Assembly (NCBI RefSeq): GCF_900450705.1
Contig: NZ_UGHK01000002.1
Span: 62,001-126,000, forward strand
Reading direction: 5' to 3'
Length of the DNA stretch: 64,000 nucleotides
Source: Avibacterium paragallinarum
GTDB taxonomy: Bacteria > Pseudomonadota > Gammaproteobacteria > Enterobacterales > Pasteurellaceae
Made by a program: the position numbers and the translations under genes. The stretch's first letter is position 1. Each line of letters begins with the position of its first letter. A model generated the notes under the pieces. It searched no databases and was not told where the DNA came from. It saw nothing but the letters and a program-made list of their open reading frames with translations. This document shows positions 16,474 through 25,136 of the stretch, one piece after another.

Positions 16474-17530
16474 TGTGGCCCAGTATGATTTTTCGTTGTT
16501 TTATGAGAAAACCAATATTTCCGCGGAAATCGAACCGCACTTAATTGAGCTGAGTTATACCGATTATCTTGAAGGACAAAGCGATGAGCTGACGGTAACC
16601 TTTGAAGATATTCAGGGTAAATGGATCCGCCAGTGGTTCCCAACGCAAGGAGATAAATTGATTGCAGCCATTGGCTATAAAGGCGCACCATTAGTGGACA
16701 TTGGCAGCTTTGAGATTGACGAAGTGGAATACGAGGCACATCCCTCAACCATTACCTTGCGGGCATTAAGCAGTGGGATTAGTAAAAACTACCGCACCTT
16801 AAAACCCAAAGCCTATGAAAACACCACCCTTGCACAAATCGTGGCACAGGTGGCAGAACGGTTAAAACTGAAGGTGGTGGGGCAAATTAAGCCAATCCCC
16901 ATCACGCGCGTAACCCAATACCAAGAGCGCGATGTGGAGTTTTTATCTCGCCTTGCCCGTGAATATCATCACAGTTTTAAAATTGTGGGTAACCAGCTGG
17001 TGTTTACTCATAAAGACGAACTAGGGCAAACCGCTCCTGTTGCGGTGCTTGATGAGCGAGATGTGATAAGCCTACGATTGCGTGATCGCATTAAAGACAC
17101 CGCTAAAGCGGTGGAAATTACGGGCTATGACGCCAATGGTAAAAAGGTCATCAAGCAACGCAAAAATGCTAAAAAACGGCGCAAAAATATCAAGCAATCT
17201 GCCGAAGCCAGTGGGGACACCTTACGCATTGTGACCCGTGGCGAAAGCCAAGAGCAAATTGATGCCAGAGCTGATGCAGCACTTGCGGAGCAAAATGATG
17301 ACCAGCAAGCAGGCAATATCGTCCTTTGGGGTAATCCGAAACTGGTGGCAGGCAATACGATTTTGTTACGTAATTTGGGCGTGTTTAGTGGCAAATATCT
17401 GATTAAAAGCGCAAGGCATAGTTTTAGTCGTTTTAGCGGCTATCAAACCGAAATTGAGGTACGAATGCTTGAATTTATCCCTGATGATTTGATTACTTTA
17501 GGTATGGAGGCAACCCATGCAAACCCATAA
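16466..17530 (+). CDS. Baseplate hub protein, P2 gpD family
   Basis: A 354-residue protein of the P2 gpD family: IELSYTDYLEGQSDELTVTFED, AIGYKGAPLVDIGSFEIDEV and QYQERDVEFLSRLAREY. It forms the hub connecting tape measure and spike. A lysine/arginine-rich segment at residues about 225-245 is notable. ATG 16466 overlaps the end of X by eight bases. Confidence 0.92.
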   Translation: MANVAQYDFSLFYEKTNISAEIEPHLIELSYTDYLEGQSDELTVTFEDIQGKWIRQWFPTQGDKLIAAIGYKGAPLVDIGSFEIDEVEYEAHPSTITLRALSSGISKNYRTLKPKAYENTTLAQIVAQVAERLKLKVVGQIKPIPITRVTQYQERDVEFLSRLAREYHHSFKIVGNQLVFTHKDELGQTAPVAVLDERDVISLRLRDRIKDTAKAVEITGYDANGKKVIKQRKNAKKRRKNIKQSAEASGDTLRIVTRGESQEQIDARADAALAEQNDDQQAGNIVLWGNPKLVAGNTILLRNLGVFSGKYLIKSARHSFSRFSGYQTEIEVRMLEFIPDDLITLGMEATHANP

Positions 17531-18128
17531 TTTTACCGCCACCTATCAAGAGGGCATTGTGTCCGCAGTTGATATCAACACCCATAAAGTGCGGTGTAAA
17601 ATCCCTGCCCTTGATGACCTAGAAACGGCGTGGTTACATTACCCTGTGCCTAATGCGGGCGGAAATCAATTTTATTGTTTACCTGATGTGGGAGAGCTTG
17701 TGGCGTTGTTATTAGATGCCCGCGGTGAAGGCGGCTGTGTGTTAGGTGCAATCTATAACCAGCAAGACCCTGTGCCTGTGGCGAATGGTGAGATGTTTAT
17801 GCTCAAATTTAAAAACGGCACAACCATCTCGCACAATAGGGCGACAGGCGATGTCGTGATTGATGCGGTGGGAACGGTGTTAATCAAATCCCCAAGCCTT
17901 ATTACCCTTGATTGCCCTGATACCAAAACCACAGGCAATTTGCTTGTGGAAGGCTCATTAACCTATATGCAAGGCATGACAGGTAACGGTGGCAAGGGTG
18001 GGGCTACAGCGGTGATCAATGGTACGCTTAAAACCAAAGGTGGTGACATTACTGCGGATGATATTAGTCTTAAAAACCACGTGCATACTGAGCAAGGTGA
18101 TGGTAACGACACCAGCTCAGCCAAATAA
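17517..18128 (+). CDS. Baseplate spike protein, P2 gpV-like
   Basis: A 203-residue protein with an N-terminal OB-fold (GIVSAVDINTHKVRCKIPAL, PDVGELVALLLD) and a C-terminal beta-helix with repeats. Near the C-terminus is NHVHTEQG, the His-x-His motif that binds iron in the membrane-piercing tip of P2 gpV. GGAGG lies upstream of ATG 17517, which overlaps the gpD gene. Confidence 0.9.
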   Translation: MQTHNFTATYQEGIVSAVDINTHKVRCKIPALDDLETAWLHYPVPNAGGNQFYCLPDVGELVALLLDARGEGGCVLGAIYNQQDPVPVANGEMFMLKFKNGTTISHNRATGDVVIDAVGTVLIKSPSLITLDCPDTKTTGNLLVEGSLTYMQGMTGNGGKGGATAVINGTLKTKGGDITADDISLKNHVHTEQGDGNDTSSAK

Positions 18129-18183
18129 AATCTTTAAAGGACTTTAAAATCAATTTCCCTTTCAGCCCTGTATTCTCAGGGCT

Positions 18184-18543
18184 ATGAATACACAACTCAC
18201 GACACATTGGCAACTTGCCCCAGAATTAGATAACAACGCCCCTCAACAAGGGCTTGATGATATCCATCTGTGCATTGCCAATATACTCAACACAATCAAA
18301 GGCACCGATATTTTGCGCCCACAGTTTGGCAGTGATCATTTTAACTATTTAGATCAGCCCGAAGATATTGCTATCCCCAATATCGTGCGTGAAATTAGCC
18401 ACGCATTAAGCAAGTGGGAACCACGCATTGAGGTTGAGCGCATAGAGATAACAGGCACTGCACCACAATTTGAATGCCTGATTTACTGGCATTTAAAAAC
18501 CGCAGTGTACCGAGAAATTTATCAAACGGTGGTCAAGGTATGA
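18184..18543 (+). CDS. Baseplate wedge protein gpW (gp25-like lysozyme-related)
   Basis: A 119-residue gpW/gp25 family protein with LCIANILNTIKGTDILRPQFGSD and IPNIVREISHALSKWEPRIEVERI. It forms part of the baseplate wedge. Its TGA overlaps the ATG of the next gene (ATGA), showing translational coupling. A TTTAAA pair (18133, 18143) precedes it. Confidence 0.9.
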   Translation: MNTQLTTHWQLAPELDNNAPQQGLDDIHLCIANILNTIKGTDILRPQFGSDHFNYLDQPEDIAIPNIVREISHALSKWEPRIEVERIEITGTAPQFECLIYWHLKTAVYREIYQTVVKV

Positions 18544-19652
18544 GCTGGCTAAAAGATGACGTAAAAATTGTCCACGAAGACGTAAAACAAATTTTAAGTG
18601 ATGCCATTGCAGATTATGAGCAGCGTACAGGCAAAACGCTACAGCCTGCGCATATTGAACGCTCTATTATCCAAACCTATGCCTACCGCGAATTGTTGGT
18701 GCGAAAAGGTATCAATGAAGCCTTTTTGCAAACCTTTCCGCAATTTGCGGTGGGACTAGCATTGGATTTATGCGGTGAACCTTTTGGCTGTTACCGTCTG
18801 CGTGATAAAGCCGCACGCTGTGTGTTGCGTTTTAGTGTAGAGGGCGAGCATAGCAGTATTTTAGTGCCGAAAGGCACTGAAGTAATGGTCACTCCTGAAT
18901 TGAGCTTTGTTACGCTGGCTGATGATGTTATTACGCCACTCATTGGCTATGTGGAAATTGAAGCGGAAGCTAATAAAACAGGCTCTATTGGCAATGGTTG
19001 GGAAATTGGGCGTGTGAAGCAATTAAAACGCCCTTTAAATACTGACAAAACCATTACGGTTAGCAATATTGATGTCACCAGTGGCGGCATTGCAGAAGAA
19101 GATGATGAGGCTTATCGCGAGCGCATTTTGCAAGCCCCTGAAGCGTTTAATACCTGTGGCTCTATTGCTGCTTATCAATACCACACTAGAGCCGTATCGC
19201 AAGAGATTGTGGACGTGCAAGTGATTAATGGTGGCGGTGGCAAGGTAAATATTTACCCACTTACTGTTACAGGCGTGCCTGATAGACGCTTAAAACAAGC
19301 TATCCAAGATTATTTAAGCCCAGAGCATCGCCGTCCGCTGTGTGATGTGGTGAGCGTTAAAGACCCAATCATCCGCACTTATCAAATCGTTGCGGAACTC
19401 ACGCTACTTGAGGGCTACCGTGAAGATATTGTTAAAACCAAAGCACGTGATGCCTTGCTGGATTATTTGGCAAGCCGCACTAAAAAGCTGGGGATGGATG
19501 TCGTCCCCTCCGCACTAATGCAAGTGTTGCGTGTTGAGGGGGTCTATGATGTGACAATCCAGCAACCCGCAAAAATGGTGCTAAATGCCACCGAATGGGC
19601 TAACTGCACCAAAGTTACCCTAAACGTCAATGGAGTGCGACAAGATGGCTAA
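18540..19652 (+). CDS. Baseplate protein J family
   Basis: A 370-residue baseplate wedge protein of the gpJ family: GLALDLCGEPFGCYRLRDKAAR, SSILVPKGTEVM, SGGIAEEDDEAYRERILQAPEAF. ATG 18540 is used because it overlaps the gpW stop and begins MSWLKDDVKIVHED as in related proteins. Confidence 0.92.
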   Translation: MSWLKDDVKIVHEDVKQILSDAIADYEQRTGKTLQPAHIERSIIQTYAYRELLVRKGINEAFLQTFPQFAVGLALDLCGEPFGCYRLRDKAARCVLRFSVEGEHSSILVPKGTEVMVTPELSFVTLADDVITPLIGYVEIEAEANKTGSIGNGWEIGRVKQLKRPLNTDKTITVSNIDVTSGGIAEEDDEAYRERILQAPEAFNTCGSIAAYQYHTRAVSQEIVDVQVINGGGGKVNIYPLTVTGVPDRRLKQAIQDYLSPEHRRPLCDVVSVKDPIIRTYQIVAELTLLEGYREDIVKTKARDALLDYLASRTKKLGMDVVPSALMQVLRVEGVYDVTIQQPAKMVLNATEWANCTKVTLNVNGVRQDG

Positions 19653-20214
19653 ATTACAGTATCCAAGCATCATTGAAAGTTCAGAAAAATACACCGCACT
19701 TGCCGACCTTGGTAATAAATTGAATTTGACCGAAAAGCGTCAAATTATGACCAGCCTTGTGGAATTACTTGATGACAAATGGATTGAGCTATTGGCGGAA
19801 AAATGGAGTGTTACAGGTTATGACGGGCTTTTTGTCGCTGAAAATAATGAGTCTAAGCGCCAACTGGTACGCAATGCAGTAAAACTGCATCGTTATAAAG
19901 GCACCCCTTGGGCAATTCGTGATGTATTGCGTCAGTTAGGTTTTGGCGAAATTGAAATTGATGAGGGGCTAAAAGCGCGTAATTACGAGTCTCATCAAGG
20001 TGTGGCAGCCATACCCCAAGACGAACGCTGGGCAGCTTATGCCATTCGGCTAAATCAACCTATCACCAACGAGCAATCTGCTGAAATCCGTAAGATATTA
20101 CTTAGCTTTGCTCCAGCACGTTGTGTGCTGGCAGTGCTGGACTATAAAGCAGCCCCTATCCGTTATAACAACAAAGCTACCTATAACGGCGCATATAACC
20201 ACGGCTCGGCATAG
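19645..20214 (+). CDS. Tail protein I, baseplate
   Basis: A 189-residue gpI family protein: SLVELLDDKWIELLAEKWSV, RQLVRNAVKLHRYKGTPWAI, DVLRQLGFGEIEIDE. It links baseplate to tail fibre. ATG 19645 overlaps the end of J by eight bases. Confidence 0.9.
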   Translation: MAKLQYPSIIESSEKYTALADLGNKLNLTEKRQIMTSLVELLDDKWIELLAEKWSVTGYDGLFVAENNESKRQLVRNAVKLHRYKGTPWAIRDVLRQLGFGEIEIDEGLKARNYESHQGVAAIPQDERWAAYAIRLNQPITNEQSAEIRKILLSFAPARCVLAVLDYKAAPIRYNNKATYNGAYNHGSA

Positions 20215-20242
20215 TTTAAACATCATTTAAAAGACATTTAAG
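20215..20242 (+). repeat. 11-bp phased TTTAAA array 5
   Basis: TTTAAA at 20215 and 20226 and TTTAAG at 20237, exactly 11 bp apart, immediately before the tail fibre ribosome binding site. Confidence 0.7.
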
Positions 20243-20250
20243 GATTACAC

Positions 20251-22221
20251 ATGGCGAATTTAGAAGAAAAAGAAAAATGGGAAACGGGGATTTATCAAAT
20301 TGAAGAAAGTGATCCTGTTCACGGTGGCGCAGATGGCGTTACCAATAAACCCATTAAACAACTCGCTAACCGCACAAAATACCTAAAAAAAGAGGTGGAA
20401 AGACGCTATGTTGAGCGGTCAGCAACCACAGCGCAAACAGGGACGGTGCAATTAAATAGCAGTGATAATAGCGAGAGCGAAACTGAAGCGGCCACCCCTA
20501 AAGTAGTTAAAAAGCTCAAGGGGTTAATTGACGCGCTCACTCGCAATCTAGGGAATTATATCCCCAACAGCAAAAAATCAAACTCCGTAACCTCACCAAG
20601 TGCCGACACAGTGGCGACAAGTGCGGCCGCTAAAACAGCCTATGATAAGGCGGTTGAGGCATTAAATAAAGCAAACAGCAAACAATCCCCAGCCGCGACC
20701 CTTGCAGGCTATGGCATTACCGATTTTTCGGTGCGGTCTTTAACTGCAAGCGACAATCTCAATGACATCACGGTCAAAGGTATCTATAACAATACAACAT
20801 ACCGCAACACGACAGATAACAATTATCCCGAGAAGGTAGCTGGTGTTCTGCTTGTCTTATCAAACGCAGAGCAAGTTTATTTTGCAGCTAACGGCAGGAT
20901 ATATAAGCGCTATAAGTCAAACAATAACTGGGCTGATGGCTGGGTGAGACTTGATAATTTAACTACCCCCATCGGTGATGACCAAAATCTTGATGAGATA
21001 ACCACAGACGGCAATTATTATATTGTTGGTACTTCTAAAGCAACACTAGCCAAAAATTACCCCGTAGAAAGAGGTGATGGGGCATTAGAAGTCTTTGGTA
21101 ACGGGTATTTTCAGCGCTTTACCACGTTTCATTCGCGCCAAGTTTTCAACCGTCGTAAGGTCGGCGGCAATTGGACAAATTGGGTAATGAGTGCTGATGA
21201 TAAGAGTGAGATACGCCAAAAGACCATTGATTACACCAAGGCAGAGGGTTATGCCTACAGCGGTTTTTACCGACCAAACGGCGATAAACTTAACAACCTG
21301 CCGCTTGCCAGTTTGATGATGCACATCACACACCCATCCTACACCACCAATGCCCACGCAAGAGGGATTGGTTTTAGTTATGGTAGTTATAACGGCAATC
21401 AGGCTTGGGATATATTTACCACGGCATTTGACGCAAATGGCACTTATCTCGGACAAAAACAGATTATGACCGAGTTAGGAGGGATATTTAGAGGTGACAT
21501 TAACCTTAATAATAACATGCTGGGATTTAGCGCAGATACAACACATTTTATCAATAGCAAGAATATTGATGGTATTTGGCACGATGACAACAGCAACACC
21601 TTTCATTTTCAGTCTGACAGCACTTACAAAAAAACAGGCGACGCAGGTAACGCAAGTTTATCGGCTGTTAATTATTTTGCCAGTGGACGAGTAGAGATTA
21701 AAAGTAACGCCTGGGGGCGCATCCGTGCCATCCTACCCGATGGTGGTTATTGGCAGTGGGAAGTCAATCCTGCCTCAGCAACCGACCCAAGATTTAATTA
21801 TATCTATTGCTCTGCAAGTGGCGAGCAACGCTATTTAGCATTTCCGCAGCTTACTAAAAATGAGGTTGTAGCGTATCGGGGTTGGGTCGACGAGAAAATC
21901 CAAAGTCTCATCACTTATCAAAAAATTGGCAATTTCGAGGTTAGGAAATATCCCGATGGGACAATGATACAAACTTATGTAATCAATCAGAACGACTTGT
22001 ACGAATGGTTTGAGAAATCATTTAACTGGGCTATAGCTTTTGTTGATACACCATTAATTTTTTCAAAGGTAACAACTTCTATCAGAGGTTCTCACAATGC
22101 AGGTGTAAATATATTAACAAAATCTAATAATGCAACTTGTTATTATCACGAGTATGAGCACGGTGGCCATAATCAAGGCGATGTTAGAATCCAGTTTTTG
22201 GCAATCGGGAGATGGAAATAA
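20251..22221 (+). CDS. Tail fibre protein
   Basis: A 656-residue fibre. The N-terminal 110 residues are the conserved attachment domain (GIYQIEESDPVHGGADGVTN, KQLANRTKYLKKEVE, GTVQLNSSDNSESET). The middle has two knob-like repeats (NDITVKGIYNN / DEITTDGNYYIVG). The C-terminal part should bind the host receptor. AAGGA precedes ATG 20251. The stop overlaps the start of the chaperone gene. No invertase or alternative fibre segment is seen in the window. Confidence 0.9.
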   Translation: MANLEEKEKWETGIYQIEESDPVHGGADGVTNKPIKQLANRTKYLKKEVERRYVERSATTAQTGTVQLNSSDNSESETEAATPKVVKKLKGLIDALTRNLGNYIPNSKKSNSVTSPSADTVATSAAAKTAYDKAVEALNKANSKQSPAATLAGYGITDFSVRSLTASDNLNDITVKGIYNNTTYRNTTDNNYPEKVAGVLLVLSNAEQVYFAANGRIYKRYKSNNNWADGWVRLDNLTTPIGDDQNLDEITTDGNYYIVGTSKATLAKNYPVERGDGALEVFGNGYFQRFTTFHSRQVFNRRKVGGNWTNWVMSADDKSEIRQKTIDYTKAEGYAYSGFYRPNGDKLNNLPLASLMMHITHPSYTTNAHARGIGFSYGSYNGNQAWDIFTTAFDANGTYLGQKQIMTELGGIFRGDINLNNNMLGFSADTTHFINSKNIDGIWHDDNSNTFHFQSDSTYKKTGDAGNASLSAVNYFASGRVEIKSNAWGRIRAILPDGGYWQWEVNPASATDPRFNYIYCSASGEQRYLAFPQLTKNEVVAYRGWVDEKIQSLITYQKIGNFEVRKYPDGTMIQTYVINQNDLYEWFEKSFNWAIAFVDTPLIFSKVTTSIRGSHNAGVNILTKSNNATCYYHEYEHGGHNQGDVRIQFLAIGRWK

Positions 22222-22865
22222 TGACAATGTACTACAGAGCAGGATTTTATTTAGATTTAGCACAAGCTCCTGAAGGGGCGGTGGAAATAAGTGACGAAAC
22301 CTACCGCACTTTGCTTGAAGGGCAATCGCAAGGCAAACAAATTATAGCTAATGAGCAAGGCTATCCGATACTCGTTGATCCACAGCCTAGTCCTTATCAC
22401 AGATTGCAAGGCTCAGAATGGGTAATTGATGAGGACAAACAAGCCGAGCTACTCACCCAACAACGCCAACAAATCCGAACACAAATCAACACCAAACGCG
22501 ATGCGTGCGTAAACGGCGGCGTGTATGTGCCAGAAATCGGCAAATGGGTGGATACAGATGAAAAAGGGCGTGCCACCTTGGTTGAAATCAAAGCGGATTT
22601 TGACTTAAACGGCAAAACGGAAGAAAACGGCGAGCCGCGTATTTTCACCCTGATTTGTGCGGATAACACCGCAGAGCCACTGGATTTTGACAAATTCAAA
22701 GCGGTGTGGAACGCGGCGAAAACGCTCAAAGAAAAAATGTTTGAAAACGCCTATATGCACAAGATTTTGTTAGAACAAGCGGAAAATCCGCTTGAGTATG
22801 ACTGGTCAATCGGCTGGTCGCAAACCTATGAGGAATACCAAAATGAGCAAGAAAAATCCATTTAA
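22221..22865 (+). CDS. Tail fibre assembly chaperone, DUF4376-type
   Basis: A 214-residue protein. The N-terminal part (MTMYYRAGFYLDLAQAPEGAVEISDETYRTLLEGQSQGKQI) is of the tail fibre assembly type; the C-terminal part (TKRDACVNGGVYVPEIGKWVDTD.. VWNAAKTLKEKMFENAYMHK) matches DUF4376. TAATG overlap with the fibre gene makes 22221 the likely start. It folds the fibre tip. Confidence 0.85.
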   Translation: MTMYYRAGFYLDLAQAPEGAVEISDETYRTLLEGQSQGKQIIANEQGYPILVDPQPSPYHRLQGSEWVIDEDKQAELLTQQRQQIRTQINTKRDACVNGGVYVPEIGKWVDTDEKGRATLVEIKADFDLNGKTEENGEPRIFTLICADNTAEPLDFDKFKAVWNAAKTLKEKMFENAYMHKILLEQAENPLEYDWSIGWSQTYEEYQNEQEKSI

Positions 22866-23115
22866 AACGTGGGGCTATCACGTTTTGATTGCCCTCGACC
22901 AACTTTGCAACGCCTTAACGGGCGGTGGGGCAGATGAAACCTTTTCCAGCCGTTGTTACCGCCGAGCCGTGTTAGAGAGCAAGCCCAAAGCCCGCTGGCG
23001 GTTTTGGTTTCGGCTGGTGAATGGGCTGTTTTTCGACAAAGACCATTGCAAAACCGCCTATGAAAGCGAGGTGAAACGGCGGCAATATCCTACAGATTTT
23101 TCAGAGGTGATCTAA
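22843..23115 (+). CDS. Conserved phage hypothetical protein, 90 aa
   Basis: A basic 90-residue protein (NPFKTWGYHVLIALDQLCNALTGG, then KARWRFWFRLVNGLFF) with one moderately hydrophobic amphipathic helix. It overlaps the end of the fibre chaperone. It resembles small unassigned proteins of Pasteurellaceae prophages. Function unknown. Confidence 0.65.
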   Translation: MSKKNPFKTWGYHVLIALDQLCNALTGGGADETFSSRCYRRAVLESKPKARWRFWFRLVNGLFFDKDHCKTAYESEVKRRQYPTDFSEVI

Positions 23116-23325
23116 ATGAAAGTAACATTAAGAAACGGCAATTACGCTGAAATTGTTTATGAAAGCCCATTTGGCAAGCTATTAGTGGTTGAGCAAACAG
23201 ACTCGGAGCTGCCCGCAGTGCATTGGCATAATGCCGATGGCTCTTACCATAAAGACGAGGATAATCAGGTTATTTCAAATGAGTTAGATATTATTTGGGA
23301 GGGGCAAAATGAAGTAACCGTTTAG
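23116..23325 (+). CDS. Small phage hypothetical protein, 69 aa
   Basis: Starts immediately after the preceding stop (TAAATG, with GAGGTG before it). The product is a small acidic beta-rich protein (MKVTLRNGNYAEIVYESPFG). No family recognised. Confidence 0.55.
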   Translation: MKVTLRNGNYAEIVYESPFGKLLVVEQTDSELPAVHWHNADGSYHKDEDNQVISNELDIIWEGQNEVTV

Positions 23326-23343
23326 AGCAAAAGAAGAAGCGGC

Positions 23344-23373
23344 GATGTGGTAGGCTCTGACCTCTACCACATC
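23344..23373 (+). promoter_or_regulatory. Hairpin in the com leader
   Basis: GATGTGGTAG (23344-23353) pairs with CTACCACATC (23364-23373). TAGGCT at 23351-23356 can instead pair with AGCCTA at 23374-23379, so two alternative folds exist, as in attenuators. There is no T tract. Confidence 0.5.
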
Positions 23374-23392
23374 AGCCTAAGCAGATAGCACC

Positions 23393-23470
23393 TGCATAGA
23401 CCCGAGACCGCTTTGTCTGACCAGACGGGCGGATTGTAACAAAACCGCGTAAAGTGAGAAAGTCTATGCA
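23393..23470 (+). promoter_or_regulatory. Long-range stem sequestering the com start codon
   Basis: TGCATAGAC (23393-23401) is perfectly complementary to GTCTATGCA (23462-23470), which contains the com ATG at 23466-23468. The 60-nt enclosed segment can form a further stem with CCG/CGG arms. Folding would block com translation. Confidence 0.5.
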
Positions 23471-23597
23471 AAAAGATTTGCAAGAAATGCGGTGCAAGTG
23501 CTGTAAAAAGCTCCTTGCACGCACAAAAGATAATCAATATTTAGAAATTAAATGTGTGCGGTGTAAAACCTTAAACACATTTAAACCTACTCGTTAA
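23466..23597 (+). CDS. com: Com-like zinc-finger translational activator
   Basis: A 43-residue protein with MRCKCCKKLL, then IKCVRCK: two Cys pairs (C10/C13 and C30/C33) that align with Mu Com (RCKNCNKLL .. IRCPRCK). In Mu, Com binds the mom messenger and opens a hairpin hiding its start. Here the next gene is an adenine methyltransferase whose start lies in a hairpin, so the same logic is likely. Its own start codon also lies in a stem. Too short for routine gene calling. Confidence 0.85.
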   Translation: MQKDLQEMRCKCCKKLLARTKDNQYLEIKCVRCKTLNTFKPTR

Positions 23598-23636
23598 ACA
23601 ACTCAGAGTGTCCGAACGCCTTGAGCGTCAGAACGC

Positions 23637-23658
23637 CATAATTTAAGGATAAATTATG
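23637..23658 (+). promoter_or_regulatory. Hairpin over methyltransferase start
   Basis: CATAATTT (23637-23644) pairs perfectly with AAATTATG (23651-23658), which contains ATG 23656. The ribosome binding site AAGGAT is the 6-nt loop. It is a candidate Com-controlled translational switch. Confidence 0.6.
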
Positions 23659-24510
23659 GCAAATCAAACAAATCCTACTCACTATAAACAAGCACCACTG
23701 CCTTTCGTTGGGCAAAAACGGCTGTTTTTAAACGCCTTTAAACAGGTTTTAAATGACAATATTCCTAATGATGGTGAGGGCTGGACGATTATAGATACCT
23801 TCGGCGGGAGCGGACTGTTAAGCCACGTGGCAAAGCGAATAAAACCCAAAGCACGGGTGATTTATAATGATTTTGATGGATACGCAGACAGACTAAAACA
23901 CATAAGCGATACAAATCGTTTACGAGCTGAACTGCTTCAAATTGTTGGCGATATTGTACCAAAAAACAAGCGATTAGATAACAATAAAAAGCAAGAAATT
24001 ATCAATAAAATCAATGATTTTAATGGGTTTAAAGACCTCAATACCATTGCAAGTTGGTTGCTTTTCAGTGGGCAACAAGTCAGCTCATTTGAGGAGCTAT
24101 TTAGCAAGACATTTTGGAATGGAATAAAGCTGGCTGATTATCCTAGTGCAGAGGATTATCTTGATGGGCTTGAGATAGTCAGCGAGCCATTTCAACAGCT
24201 TCTGCCTAAGTTTGCCGACAACCCTAAAGCCCTGTTTGTGTTAGACTCGCCTTATCTTTGCACCAAGCAAAACAGCTATAAAATGGCAAATTATTTTGAT
24301 TTGATTGATTTCTTGCAGCTTATTGACCGAACACGACCGCCTTATGTGTTTTTTAGCTCCACTAAGTCAGAGTTTGTGCGGTTTATTGCGTATATGGTGC
24401 AGGCGAAAAAGGATAACTGGCAAGCCTTTGATGGAGCTGAGCGGATAGTCCTTCAAACATCGTTAAACTATCAGGTTAGCTATGAGGATAATTTGGTGTT
24501 TAAATTCTAA
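23656..24510 (+). CDS. Non-specific DNA adenine methyltransferase, Hia5/Hin1523 type
   Basis: A 284-residue D12-like N6-adenine methyltransferase: PFVGQKRLF (residues 16-24), SAM-binding DTFGGSG (47-53), YNDFD (70-74) and catalytic LDSPYL near 196-201, with Ser in place of the first Pro of DPPY. Its place after com equals that of mom in Mu. Mu-like prophages of H. influenzae carry in this position Hin1523/Hia5, reported to methylate adenine in almost any context and so shield phage DNA from host restriction. Specificity of this copy is inferred. Confidence 0.85.
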   Translation: MANQTNPTHYKQAPLPFVGQKRLFLNAFKQVLNDNIPNDGEGWTIIDTFGGSGLLSHVAKRIKPKARVIYNDFDGYADRLKHISDTNRLRAELLQIVGDIVPKNKRLDNNKKQEIINKINDFNGFKDLNTIASWLLFSGQQVSSFEELFSKTFWNGIKLADYPSAEDYLDGLEIVSEPFQQLLPKFADNPKALFVLDSPYLCTKQNSYKMANYFDLIDFLQLIDRTRPPYVFFSSTKSEFVRFIAYMVQAKKDNWQAFDGAERIVLQTSLNYQVSYEDNLVFKF

Positions 24511-24516
24511 AAATTA

Positions 24517-24532
24517 AGGGGCTAACGCCCCT
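24517..24532. terminator. Bidirectional terminator
   Basis: AGGGGC (24517-24522) TAAC GCCCCT (24527-24532) followed by ATTTTTC. It separates the methyltransferase gene from two convergent minus-strand genes and serves both directions, being preceded by an A-rich stretch. Confidence 0.75.
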
Positions 24533-24719
24533 ATTTTTCAACGCCCGCCTTATAGCCTGCCTCATAAGCCGCACGCATAAGGCGTTTGATATTCCACACG
24601 CCCATATCATAAAAATCTAAATGGTCGCTCATTCGGGTTTCTAATGTTTCAATATCCCCCACCTCTTTTGCAATGGTTTCTAATATTTTTGCGATGGTTT
24701 TTTCAGTTGGTTTTTTCAT
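24531..24719 (-). CDS. DUF6900-like small protein, 62 aa
   Basis: A 62-residue protein with IETLETRMSDHLDFYDMGVWNIKRLMRAAYEAGY, the pattern of the small DUF6900 family found in phage and plasmid accessory regions. It is antisense to the late genes near the right end, so it may be expressed in lysogeny. Function unknown. Confidence 0.65.
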   Translation of the reverse strand: MKKPTEKTIAKILETIAKEVGDIETLETRMSDHLDFYDMGVWNIKRLMRAAYEAGYKAGVEK

Positions 24720-24722
24720 TGT

Positions 24723-25001
24723 TTATTTCCCTCTTAAAATGTTTGCGATTTTGTCAGCGATTTGCTGGGCGACAATGTCAAAGTTAGTCTCGATTGAAAC
24801 GCGTTGGCGACAATGTTCAGAGTGTTCAACCAGCGTGCCTTGTGGCATATAAAGTAAATAAATTGTTGGCTCATTTTGATAACTATCTTGACGGACTTGA
24901 AAGCGGCGTTTCCCTTGCACAAATTCCCTATTTTTAAAGCCGTGATGGTTTTCAAGTCTGGTGGTTAAGTGTTGAATAAATTCTCGTGTATTAAATTTCA
25001 T
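24723..25001 (-). CDS. Hypothetical phage protein, 92 aa
   Basis: A basic soluble protein (MKFNTREFIQHLTTRLENHHGF..) transcribed with the DUF6900 gene, three bases apart. No recognised family or membrane segment. The start at 25001 has AGGGAC upstream on the minus strand. Confidence 0.55.
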   Translation of the reverse strand: MKFNTREFIQHLTTRLENHHGFKNREFVQGKRRFQVRQDSYQNEPTIYLLYMPQGTLVEHSEHCRQRVSIETNFDIVAQQIADKIANILRGK

Positions 25002-25136
25002 TTTTATGTCCCTGTTGTTTTATGTTGGGGGCATCATTGCTCGTTGGGGACGAGGAGTAAAGGGGAAATAAGCGGGTAATTAAGCTGGCTGGCTAACAAT
25101 GTAGCTGGGGAGGTATGGAGGTCTATTTCAGCATCG

